Shown piece by piece: positions 18,538 to 25,235 of a DNA stretch of 64,000 bases. A program made the translations under genes and the position numbers. The notes beneath the pieces are model-generated. The model was not told the origin of the DNA and searched no databases. It saw only the letters and a program-made list of their open reading frames with translations. The first letter of the stretch is position 1. Every line of letters starts with the position of its first letter. This stretch comes from Gallionella sp. (GTDB lineage: Bacteria > Pseudomonadota > Gammaproteobacteria > Burkholderiales > Gallionellaceae), in contig JAUSMR010000067.1 in the NCBI GenBank assembly GCA_030645955.1, forward strand, positions 1 to 64,000. The letters run 5' to 3'.

Positions 18538-20637
18538 CTATTTTTGCGGCACTATCGTACCCATCTTGACGTGCTTCCAGTCATTGCCTTCGTGACAACG
18601 CTCGCAGCGGTCGCCAAAGCTGCCGTTATGCACGTCCTCCCGGTCATGGCAGCTGCCGCATGCAGTGGATGCCAGCACCTTCTTATCCATCGGCTTCTGG
18701 TGGCAGTCATAGCAGTTGCCAGCCACTTTCTTGTGCGGCCCGTCCAGCTTGAAATCGGTCTTGTTGTGGTCGAAATCCCATGCCTGCCAGGAGCGTGCGG
18801 TGTGGCAGGTCTGGCATTCCGTGCCCAGACGAAGCTTGTGCTTGTCATCTTTCTCATGACAGCCGAAGCACTCTTTGCTTGCATCCTTGTAGGTCGGAGC
18901 AGCGTGGCACTTCTTGCAAGTCACCAGCGCATGCCTGCCCAGCAGAGGGTACTTCGACATGCGTTGGTGGTCGAATCTGGTTTTGGTCCACGATTCTTCC
19001 ATGTGGCAGGTTTCGCATTTTGTGCCAAGCTGGTCCTTGTGCTTATCATCCTTGCGGTGGCAGGAAATGCAGGCGGTCTCCAGCTTCTGCCCATACAACT
19101 GCTTGTCAGGAAGATGGCATGATTTGCATTTGACCGGAACGTGCTTGTCCTTAAGCGGGTATTTCGTATCCCGCGTATGGTCGAAGGTCAGGGTTTTCCA
19201 GTCTTTTTCTGTATGGCAGGATTCGCACTTGGCGCCATACGTTCCCTTGTGAGCTTTCTCCTGGTCAACCTTGCGGTGGCAACTGACACAGGTGGTCTCC
19301 AGTTTCTGCCCGTACAACTGTTTGTCAGGAAGGTGGCAGGATTTGCATTTGACCGGAACGTGCTTTTCCTTTAGCGGGTATTTCGTATCCCGCGTATGGT
19401 CGAACACCAGGGTTTTCCAGTCTTTCTCTGTATGGCAAGTCTCGCACTTGGCGCCATAAGTTCCCTTGTGGCCTTTCTCCTGGTCATCCTTGCGGTGGCA
19501 ACTGACACACGCTGTCTCCAGTTTTTCCAGTGCCTTCTTGGTTGCAATTCCGGCCACGCCGCTCTTGTGGCAAGTGTCGCACTTGGCATCGCGATGCTTG
19601 CCCTTAAGCGGATATTTCGTATCCTTGTCGTGATCGAACTTGGTGGTTTTCCAGTCTTTTTCTGTGTGGCAACTTTCGCACTTGTCGCCAAGCTTCCCTT
19701 GATGGCCTTTTTCCTTGTCATCCTTGCGATGGCAAGACACGCACGTCGTCGAAAGATTCTGTTTGTACAATGGCTTTGCCGGCAGGTGGCAAGAATCGCA
19801 TTTCACCTTCTCGTGCTTGTCGCGAAGCACATATTTGGTGTCCTTTTCGTGATCGAAATGTATTTCCTTCCAGCCACGGTCGTTATGGCAGGTTTCGCAC
19901 TTCTCTCCATAGCGTCCCTTGTGGCCCTTGGCCTGATCATCCTTGCGGTGGCAGGAATTACACTCTTTTGAAGCCTCCTTGAAAGTCTTTTCAAGTTTAA
20001 GTGCCTTGTCAAAATGGCATTTCTCGCATTTAACATCCGCGTGTTTTCCACCGGCCAGTTTAAATTTGGATTTTTCGTGATCGAACGTGGATTTTTTCCA
20101 ATCCTTTGCGTTATGGCAGTTGCCGCATTCAAGGCCAAGCTTGCCCTTGTGCACATCATCCTTTTTGTGGCATGAGTCGCATTTGGAGGGTGTTTCGCGA
20201 TACTTCAGCTTGGGTTTGTGGCAACCCTCGCATTTGGCCGTCTTGTGTTTATCTTCGAGGATGAACCCCGTCTCGTCATGCTTGAAACTCGTTTTGTCAA
20301 AGACGACTATCTTGGCATTGCGACCCTTGTGGTCGGTATGGCAGGTGCGGCACTCTTTATCATTATCTTTAAGGCGTCCGTGGTAGCCCTTATGCGCGTT
20401 TACATCCGCTGCTGTTTCCTTGTGGCAATCGAGGCATAGGCCGGTCTGCGCGCCCTTGTCGAAGCGCTTGTGGCAGTTTTTGCACTCGTCCTCATACTTG
20501 GCATGGCCCTCGATCACCTTGCCCGGCATCAGTGCGGTTTCGGCGGAATCAGCCGCAGCCCAATGCGACGAGAGCATCAGGACGGCTAATACCAGACAGC
20601 GGAAAAAATTAATACATGAAGTTGACCGCAATAACAT
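18538..20637 (-). CDS. Secreted 27-heme c-type cytochrome with nine three-heme modules
   Basis: 699 residues. Signal peptide [20 protein letters not shown] ending near WAAADS. I count 27 CXXCH motifs, one per 26 residues, arranged as nine modules of about 73 residues. Each module has a CxxCHRKDDxxKGHKG heme, a [12 protein letters not shown] heme and a VKCxxCH heme, with FDH and KH histidines between them as probable distal ligands. Very rich in Lys, Asp and His. Modules five and six are almost identical in protein and DNA, indicating recent tandem duplication. Such a chain would form a long heme wire. Its start overlaps the preceding membrane-protein gene by 29 bp, so the two are probably translationally coupled. 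Confidence 0.95.
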   Translation of the reverse strand: MLLRSTSCINFFRCLVLAVLMLSSHWAAADSAETALMPGKVIEGHAKYEDECKNCHKRFDKGAQTGLCLDCHKETAADVNAHKGYHGRLKDNDKECRTCHTDHKGRNAKIVVFDKTSFKHDETGFILEDKHKTAKCEGCHKPKLKYRETPSKCDSCHKKDDVHKGKLGLECGNCHNAKDWKKSTFDHEKSKFKLAGGKHADVKCEKCHFDKALKLEKTFKEASKECNSCHRKDDQAKGHKGRYGEKCETCHNDRGWKEIHFDHEKDTKYVLRDKHEKVKCDSCHLPAKPLYKQNLSTTCVSCHRKDDKEKGHQGKLGDKCESCHTEKDWKTTKFDHDKDTKYPLKGKHRDAKCDTCHKSGVAGIATKKALEKLETACVSCHRKDDQEKGHKGTYGAKCETCHTEKDWKTLVFDHTRDTKYPLKEKHVPVKCKSCHLPDKQLYGQKLETTCVSCHRKVDQEKAHKGTYGAKCESCHTEKDWKTLTFDHTRDTKYPLKDKHVPVKCKSCHLPDKQLYGQKLETACISCHRKDDKHKDQLGTKCETCHMEESWTKTRFDHQRMSKYPLLGRHALVTCKKCHAAPTYKDASKECFGCHEKDDKHKLRLGTECQTCHTARSWQAWDFDHNKTDFKLDGPHKKVAGNCYDCHQKPMDKKVLASTACGSCHDREDVHNGSFGDRCERCHEGNDWKHVKMGTIVPQK

Positions 20638-21493
20638 GAACTATGCCTGTAAAAATTAATAGATAAAGAAAAGGCACATGAACCACGTGCCAAAGCGCAA
20701 AAAGACGGACCCAGGTCGCATAGGTAGCAGCGCTGCATACCGCTTCCACATAGCCATTAATCCGTTCGCCCGCCAATTTCTGTTGGGCAGTTATTTCATC
20801 GTGCGGCAAGTTTTTTTCGCGGCCTGCTTTTTCAAGGGCATGCCAGGCCTCTTTCCGGACTGCATGCGCAAGACTGTGTCCGCGCATACGCAAGCTCATG
20901 AAGCGCCAGCTGCGCGCCAAAACACCTTTCAATTTAAGAACGGAATATGAACGGAAGTCTTCCAGCTTTTTTTCTATCTCCGGAGCAATGCTCAATATAC
21001 TTTGCACGCTTTCGGCGCTCTCATTCAACAGTTGTTCCGCTTCGGCCAAACTTGTCTGGCGGCCATAAAGACCCTTATGAATATGCCGGTAAACAAATCG
21101 CCCGACCAATCCGCTGCCCGCCACAAGCAACATCGAGTAGAGCGCGACACTGCTATTCAGCGCGCCGACTTTGAAGGTGGTGTGAAATAACACCAGAATG
21201 GGACCGACAACGCCAAGAAACATATGGAATGCGAAGTAATGGCGTACCGGCCCTGCCTTATTCATGAATCCCAAACGTTTGCGCAAAGAGTAAACCAGCA
21301 GCAAAAGCATCATGCTTCCGCCCACCAGGCCCATGTTGTAACCAATAGTGTCACCGGCTTTATATGGCCTTTCTGTCGCCACAAACCAGGCAAGCGCGAT
21401 TATAACAACAACAAATACCCAGACCGTGACATGCCACAACACGCGCAAGGCATTGTCAGTCAAGCTGGCATCAGATTTTTGATGGGTGTTCAT
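20609..21493 (-). CDS. Polytopic inner-membrane protein with paired histidines (candidate b-type cytochrome / quinone-linked subunit)
   Basis: 294 residues with about five hydrophobic segments: residues 18-40, 52-68, 86-106 (FAFHMFLGVVGPILVLFHTT), 115-132, and a C-terminal pair of stretches ending [21 protein letters not shown] charged helical cytoplasmic or periplasmic domain lies between segments four and five (about 135-255). Histidines within or at the ends of two helices (H-x14-H spacing in segment three; HVVHVPFL and GIVHVIAV in the last) resemble heme b ligation in cytochrome b561 or ferric reductase folds. First gene of the porin-cytochrome operon, so it may pass electrons between the quinone pool and the periplasmic cytochrome. 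Family not recognised with certainty; heme binding is inference. Confidence 0.75.
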   Translation of the reverse strand: MNTHQKSDASLTDNALRVLWHVTVWVFVVVIIALAWFVATERPYKAGDTIGYNMGLVGGSMMLLLLVYSLRKRLGFMNKAGPVRHYFAFHMFLGVVGPILVLFHTTFKVGALNSSVALYSMLLVAGSGLVGRFVYRHIHKGLYGRQTSLAEAEQLLNESAESVQSILSIAPEIEKKLEDFRSYSVLKLKGVLARSWRFMSLRMRGHSLAHAVRKEAWHALEKAGREKNLPHDEITAQQKLAGERINGYVEAVCSAATYATWVRLFALWHVVHVPFLYLLIFTGIVHVIAVNFMY

Positions 21494-21541
21494 GCCGTGT
21501 TGTTTTCCTTATAATTATCAATGGTTTGGTACAAAAAATTA

Positions 21542-21570
21542 AGTGTATGGGACAAACATGCCTTTCTCAA
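21542..21570 (-). promoter_or_regulatory. Candidate promoter of the porin-cytochrome operon
   Basis: On the - strand TTGAGA and TACACT are separated by 17 bp, a fair match to -35 and -10 boxes, ending about 49 bp before the membrane-protein start codon. The surrounding DNA is A/T-rich. Judged by eye only. Confidence 0.35.
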
Positions 21571-21771
21571 GTTCAATCTGAAAATTATATTTGCATGTTA
21601 GAGCCGGAACCAAAAATGGGAAGTGATCTTCTCGTAAGGTTGGACAAGCGCAGCGTGCCCAACATTAATAGTGATACCTTTTTTGCCGGGCGGTCATGCC
21701 AGCCCAGTCTGATTGAAACAGAATTTACGCGCTTTGCGTCCTCGTTTCCATGAAGGATTGCACAGCCGCAC

Positions 21772-21786
21772 TGTGACATATTCACA
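21772..21786. promoter_or_regulatory. Crp/Fnr-like inverted repeat
   Basis: TGTGACATATTCACA has perfect TGTGA/TCACA arms with a 5-bp centre; the E. coli Crp site has 6. It lies between the regulator gene's stop and the porin-cytochrome operon, about 280 bp from the operon start, which is far for direct control. Confidence 0.3.
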
Positions 21787-21827
21787 TTCGACGATGATCC
21801 GGGGGAGCGAGAGCGTCCATGTTGGCA

Positions 21828-22487
21828 TTAGCGCTCCGGGAGTTCCTTGTGCACGATGATCCGCCTGTTTTCGACGGAGATGTAGCCGCAGTTGGTGAGA
21901 TCGGTGATGATGCGGCTGACCATTTCGCGCGAGGCGCCGATGCGCGCGGCGATTTCCTGCTGGGTCAGGCGTTCGGTGGCGAGGCGCCCGTCTTCGCGCC
22001 GGGTGGCATGTTCCTCGATGAACTTCAGCAGGCGGCAATAGACGCTCATGAGCGCCAGGTTGTGCACGCTGTCCGCAAGGTTGCGTATCTTGCGAATCAG
22101 GCGCCCGATCAGATCGCGCGCAAAATCGGGATGGTGCTCGATCAGTGCCTTGACCTCGGCCTTGGGGATGACGAAGAAGCGGCATGCCTCCTGGGTCATG
22201 ATGGACGCGGTGCGCGGCCCGCCATCCAGCGCAACCTCACCAAAATAGTCGCCGGGGCTGATCGTGCTTAACATGAACTCCTTTCCGTTCTCGTCGCTGA
22301 TGAAGACCTTGACCCGGCCTGACAGGATGACGTAGAGAGAGTCGGAAAGATCACCGGCATGAACGATGATGCTGCCCTTGGGGTACGTTCGCACCATGCC
22401 CTGGGGGATCAATTCCTTCAGCACGCTTTCGTCGAGATTCAGGAAAGGGGTAAGGTTCTGTTGCATCGCCATGGGACTATTTATCAT
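21828..22487 (-). CDS. Crp/Fnr-family transcriptional regulator
   Basis: About 219 residues. Cyclic-nucleotide-binding-like domain (YPKGSIIVHAGDLSDSLYVI; SPGDYFGEVALDGGPRTASI), long dimerisation helix, then a winged helix-turn-helix (LTQQEIAARIGASREMVSRI). The PGDYFGE...RTASI phosphate-binding cassette is well preserved, favouring a Crp-like effector. There is no cluster of N-terminal cysteines, so an Fnr-type oxygen-sensing [4Fe-4S] is unlikely. Adjacent to the porin-cytochrome operon on the same strand and divergent from the oxidoreductase at 23,009, so it may control one or both; this is inference. The start is uncertain: ATG 22,487 is used, but a GTG at 22,574 would add 29 residues of poor Crp similarity. 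Confidence 0.9.
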   Translation of the reverse strand: MINSPMAMQQNLTPFLNLDESVLKELIPQGMVRTYPKGSIIVHAGDLSDSLYVILSGRVKVFISDENGKEFMLSTISPGDYFGEVALDGGPRTASIMTQEACRFFVIPKAEVKALIEHHPDFARDLIGRLIRKIRNLADSVHNLALMSVYCRLLKFIEEHATRREDGRLATERLTQQEIAARIGASREMVSRIITDLTNCGYISVENRRIIVHKELPER

Positions 22488-23008
22488 GAATTTTGGAGAG
22501 TTCTCTGCCCGGCATGCCGGGGGCGGCGCAGGCGACTTGTGCATTGGGTACGCCAGGATTTCATTCGGCTTCACTCAAGACATGCTTACCCTGATAGTTG
22601 ACACTGCGATTAGTTCTCATATTAATTCACCGGGGCGCCAAGTCAGCGGGGGTAAATTTGAAAATGCCAAAAGGCCTGCTCTTCAACAATAATATAAAAT
22701 TATAAATGAATCTTTTTTATCCGAGCTTCATGCAAAACTGATGATGCGAGTGAGAATTTTGCTGATTTCAGGTAGAGGTGGGCTGCTATTACTGACAAGA
22801 TGCGAGTTATCTAAACAAACATTAACGCCCGAAATGGATACTACGCAACGCATTGGAATAATGCAACGCTGGTTTGTGATGCAGCACGAACTGATGCCTG
22901 AGATGAGGAACGAAGTGGGCGTGTTGACGCCGAAGCAATAGCGCTGGCTTATTATTTACACTAAAATTAACAAATCAAATTCTTGTTGCAAAAACAACAC
23001 AAAATAAA
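22488..23008. other. Intergenic region between the Crp-family gene and the divergent oxidoreductase
   Basis: About 520 bp. It must hold two divergent promoters but shows no clear consensus. A possible transposase fragment is at 22,834-22,941. The last 60 bp before the oxidoreductase are very A/T-rich (AAATTAACAAATCAAATTC region), suitable for an UP element or promoter. Confidence 0.4.
22834..22941 (+). pseudogene. Possible N-terminal remnant of an IS transposase
   Basis: A 35-residue frame containing TQRIGIMQRWFVMQHELMPE and RNEVGVLTPK. From memory this resembles the start of a DDE-type transposase found in several betaproteobacteria. It stops at TAG immediately after TPKQ with no further transposase sequence. 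Recognition is from memory without alignment, so confidence is low. Confidence 0.35.
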
Positions 23009-24304
23009 ATGCACGAATTACTTGTTTACGCGATTTATCTGGTTCCGCTGATCATCCTGATAATTATCTACCGGAGAAAGGGTCGCAAACGCACCACCGC
23101 TGCCCGGACTGAATGGCAGGAGGTGCAAGCCGCCGGTCTTACCGAGCCGCCATCGCTGCATCCATATATCGATCCAGCCATCTGTATCGGTGCCGTGTCG
23201 TGCGCGAAAGCCTGCCCTGAAAATGCCATCGGGATCATCGATCACAAGGGGTTTTTCATCAACCCGTCAGTCTGCATCGGTCATGGCGCCTGCGCTGCCG
23301 TATGTCCGTCCGGCGCGATCCGCCTTGTTTTCGGCACCGAGAAACGCGGCGTCGACATACCTTTTGTCAATCCCAGTTTTGAAACCAACATCGAGGGTTT
23401 GTTCATTGCCGGCGAACTTGGCGGCATGGGGCTGATCCGCAAGGCAGTGGAACAGGGCAAGCAAGCCATTGCGCACATCAAGAAGCGGCGTGTCGCCGGA
23501 ACAGACTACGACGTAATCATCATCGGCGCGGGACCGGCCGGAATCTCAGCCACCCTGGGGGCACAGGAAGCCGGCCTGCGCTACCTTACCCTTGAACAGG
23601 AGGACGCAATCGGCGGGACTGCGCTTCATTATCCGCGCCAAAAAATCGTGATGACCGCACCGATGACCCTGCCACAGATCGGAATAATAAAATTAACCGA
23701 AATCAGCAAAGAGGCGCTGATCGAATTGTGGACAGATGTGGCCCAAAAAACCGGCATCAAGATTAACTTCAACGAGCGCATGGATGCGCTTCGCAATGAA
23801 AACGGGAAGTTCATCGTCTCAACGCCGAAAGGGCAATACACAGCCGGGAGCGTGCTGCTCGCCATTGGACGGCGCGGTACACCCCGCAAGCTGGACGTCC
23901 CCGGTGAAGAGTTGGCGAAAGTGTGCTATCGCCTGACAGACCCGAGCCAGTATCAAGGCAAACATGCGCTGGTTGTAGGCGGCGGCGATTCTGCGCTCGA
24001 GGCGGCACTTTCCCTTGCGGAAGAACCGGGTACGACCGTGACGCTCGCGCACCGCAGTGAAGTCTTCACCGGCGCAAAGCCGAAAAACCGCGAACGCATC
24101 AAGGCGGCGGAGCAGAATGGCCGGGTTAAAGTCCTGATGAAGTCAAAAGTGCTCCAGATTGAAAAAGAGCGAGTCCTGCTGGACCATAACGGACATCCGA
24201 TGGAAATTCCCAGCGATGTCGTCATCGTCTGCGCCGGCGGCACTTTGCCAATTCCAATGCTGAAGGAAATTGGCATACGGGTTGAAACGCGTTACGGTAC
24301 CTAG
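23009..24304 (+). CDS. Membrane-anchored iron-sulfur / FAD-dependent NAD(P) oxidoreductase
   Basis: 431 residues. Residues 3-21 are a hydrophobic anchor (ELLVYAIYLVPLIILIIIYR). Two ferredoxin-type motifs follow: C59-x5-C65-x3-C69-P and C89-x5-C95-x3-C99-P. Each lacks the second Cys of a normal CxxCxxCxxxCP. A thioredoxin-reductase-like flavoprotein follows, with an FAD site (DVIIIGAGPAGISATLGAQE, about 168) and an NAD(P) site (HALVVGGGDSALEAALSLAE, about 323). No redox-active CxxC is visible in the flavoprotein part. It could link a membrane electron source to NAD(P)+, for example in reverse electron flow beside the cytochrome cluster; that role is inference. The final codons (ETRYGT, stop) lie in a 23-bp repeat that recurs at 25,213. 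Confidence 0.85.
   Translation: MHELLVYAIYLVPLIILIIIYRRKGRKRTTAARTEWQEVQAAGLTEPPSLHPYIDPAICIGAVSCAKACPENAIGIIDHKGFFINPSVCIGHGACAAVCPSGAIRLVFGTEKRGVDIPFVNPSFETNIEGLFIAGELGGMGLIRKAVEQGKQAIAHIKKRRVAGTDYDVIIIGAGPAGISATLGAQEAGLRYLTLEQEDAIGGTALHYPRQKIVMTAPMTLPQIGIIKLTEISKEALIELWTDVAQKTGIKINFNERMDALRNENGKFIVSTPKGQYTAGSVLLAIGRRGTPRKLDVPGEELAKVCYRLTDPSQYQGKHALVVGGGDSALEAALSLAEEPGTTVTLAHRSEVFTGAKPKNRERIKAAEQNGRVKVLMKSKVLQIEKERVLLDHNGHPMEIPSDVVIVCAGGTLPIPMLKEIGIRVETRYGT
24280..24302. repeat. 23-bp direct repeat, left copy
   Basis: GGTTGAAACGCGTTACGGTA plus CCT matches the copy at 25,213-25,235 at 22 of 23 positions. It covers the last codons and part of the stop of the oxidoreductase gene. The two copies bracket the REP/transposase block. 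Confidence 0.7.
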
Positions 24305-24371
24305 TGTAGCAACCTGTAATCAACGGTACATTACTATTGCTCGCGCAAAGGCGCGAAGAGCGCGAAGCCCG

Positions 24372-24400
24372 GTAGGATGCGGTGACGAAGGAACCGCATC
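24372..24400 (+). repeat. REP unit 1
   Basis: GTAGGATGCGGTGACGAAGG followed by AACCGCATC; the GATGCGGT/ACCGCATC arms form a stem. Same orientation as unit 4 and inverted relative to units 2, 3 and 5, so the array is BIME-like. Confidence 0.7.
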
Positions 24401-24457
24401 GCTCGCGTTCGTTGACCGTACATAGATCTGTTGCGCGCGGCGTTCGCGTCTGCAAAT

Positions 24458-24487
24458 GATGCGGTTCGTGCCTCACCACATCCTACG
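24458..24487 (-). repeat. REP unit 2
   Basis: GATGCGGTTCGTGCCTCACC followed by ACATCCTACG; inverted relative to unit 1. Confidence 0.65.
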
Positions 24488-24499
24488 GCACTCGCGAAT

Positions 24500-24528
24500 G
24501 ATGAGGTGCGTGCCTTACCGCATCCTAC
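24500..24528 (-). repeat. REP unit 3
   Basis: GATGAGGTGCGTGCCTTACC followed by GCATCCTAC; same orientation as unit 2 and 12 bp from it. Confidence 0.65.
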
Positions 24529-24552
24529 GGAACTACGGCACTTCGGAACGCC

Positions 24553-24581
24553 GTAGGATGCGGTGACGAAGGAACCGCATC
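24553..24581 (+). repeat. REP unit 4
   Basis: GTAGGATGCGGTGACGAAGG followed by AACCGCATC; identical to unit 1 over its length and 35 bp upstream of the transposase start codon. Confidence 0.7.
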
Positions 24582-24615
24582 GCTCGCGTAACCCATACAA
24601 CAGAACAGAGCCATC

Positions 24616-25143
24616 ATGACCGAATACCGCCGCGCCCATGTTTCCGGAGCAAGCTGGTTTTTCACAGTGAATCTCGCCCAACGCAAGGGGAATAGCCTGC
24701 TCGTTGACCGGATAGACATGCTACGCGTAGCGTTCGGGTTGGTACGGGAACGGTATCCGTTTCGCCTGGATGCGGGGGTAATTTTGCCTGAGCACCTGCA
24801 TTGCATCATGACATTGCCCGAAGGCGACGCAGATTTCTCCACTCGCTGGAATTTGATCAAGGGCAGTTTTTCCCGCGCGATTGAAAAAGGTGAACGCATC
24901 TCCCAAAGCCGGACAAAGCGAGGTGAAAGGGGAATATGGCAACGCCGTTTCTGGGAGCACCTGATTCGCGACCAGAAGGATTTTAATCGCCACGCAGATT
25001 ACATTCACTGGAATCCGGTCAAGCATGGCTGGGTTCGCCGTGTCGCCGATTGGCCGCATTCCAGCTTTCACGATTGCGTGCGTCGCGGAATTTACCCGAT
25101 GGATTGGTGTGGAGTGATGGACGAGATGGTGGCCGGGGAGTGA
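24616..25143 (+). CDS. REP-associated tyrosine transposase (RAYT)
   Basis: 175 residues, normal for the family, beginning MTEYRRAHVSGASWFFTVNL as RAYTs do. The HUH metal-binding motif is His60-Leu-His62 in ILPEHLHCIMTLPEGD. The catalytic tyrosine is Tyr129 in DYIHWNPVKHG, and WQRRFWEHLIRD is also conserved. RAYTs are single-strand nucleases/transposases related to IS200/IS605 TnpA that act on REP hairpins. This gene is flanked by REP units of both orientations, its predicted substrates. The frame is intact and the catalytic residues are present, so the protein may be active. It lies between the convergent oxidoreductase and RND genes. Confidence 0.95.
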   Translation: MTEYRRAHVSGASWFFTVNLAQRKGNSLLVDRIDMLRVAFGLVRERYPFRLDAGVILPEHLHCIMTLPEGDADFSTRWNLIKGSFSRAIEKGERISQSRTKRGERGIWQRRFWEHLIRDQKDFNRHADYIHWNPVKHGWVRRVADWPHSSFHDCVRRGIYPMDWCGVMDEMVAGE

Positions 25144-25175
25144 CGCGAGTGGCGCGAGTGGCGCGAGTGGCGCGA
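25144..25175. repeat. 9-bp tandem repeat after the RAYT gene
   Basis: CGCGAGTGG repeated about three and a half times directly behind the transposase stop codon; probably slippage-generated. Confidence 0.75.
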
Positions 25176-25177
25176 TC

Positions 25178-25206
25178 GATGCGGTTCGTGCCTCACCGCA
25201 TCCTAC
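25178..25206 (-). repeat. REP unit 5
   Basis: GATGCGGTTCGTGCCTCACC followed by GCATCCTAC; the downstream-flanking REP of the RAYT gene, inverted relative to units 1 and 4. Confidence 0.7.
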
Positions 25207-25212
25207 GGCAAT

Positions 25213-25235
25213 GGTTGAAACCCGTTACGGTACCT
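25213..25235. repeat. 23-bp direct repeat, right copy
   Basis: GGTTGAAACCCGTTACGGTA plus CCT. Read on the - strand it supplies the last codons and the TAA stop of the RND pump gene. It differs from the left copy at one position. Confidence 0.7.

Larger units (their letters stand above)
21494..21827. other. Intergenic region upstream of the porin-cytochrome operon
   Basis: 334 bp between the start of the membrane-protein gene and the stop of the Crp-family gene, both on the - strand. It contains a candidate sigma-70-type promoter close to the operon and a Crp-like inverted repeat near its far end, both listed separately. No convincing gene is present. Confidence 0.5.

Noticed and set aside
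19396..19971. Hydrophobic frame opposite the 27-heme cytochrome that looks like a membrane protein
   Set aside because: Periodic valine- and leucine-rich sequence is the complement of the Lys/Cys/His repeats; shadow.
18538..20637. Regular ~219-bp DNA repeats as a CRISPR array
   Set aside because: Repeats are coding, have no short spacers and encode heme modules.
22741..22941. 66-residue frame as an intact small gene
   Set aside because: Only the last 35 residues look like protein, and these resemble a transposase start; treated as a remnant.
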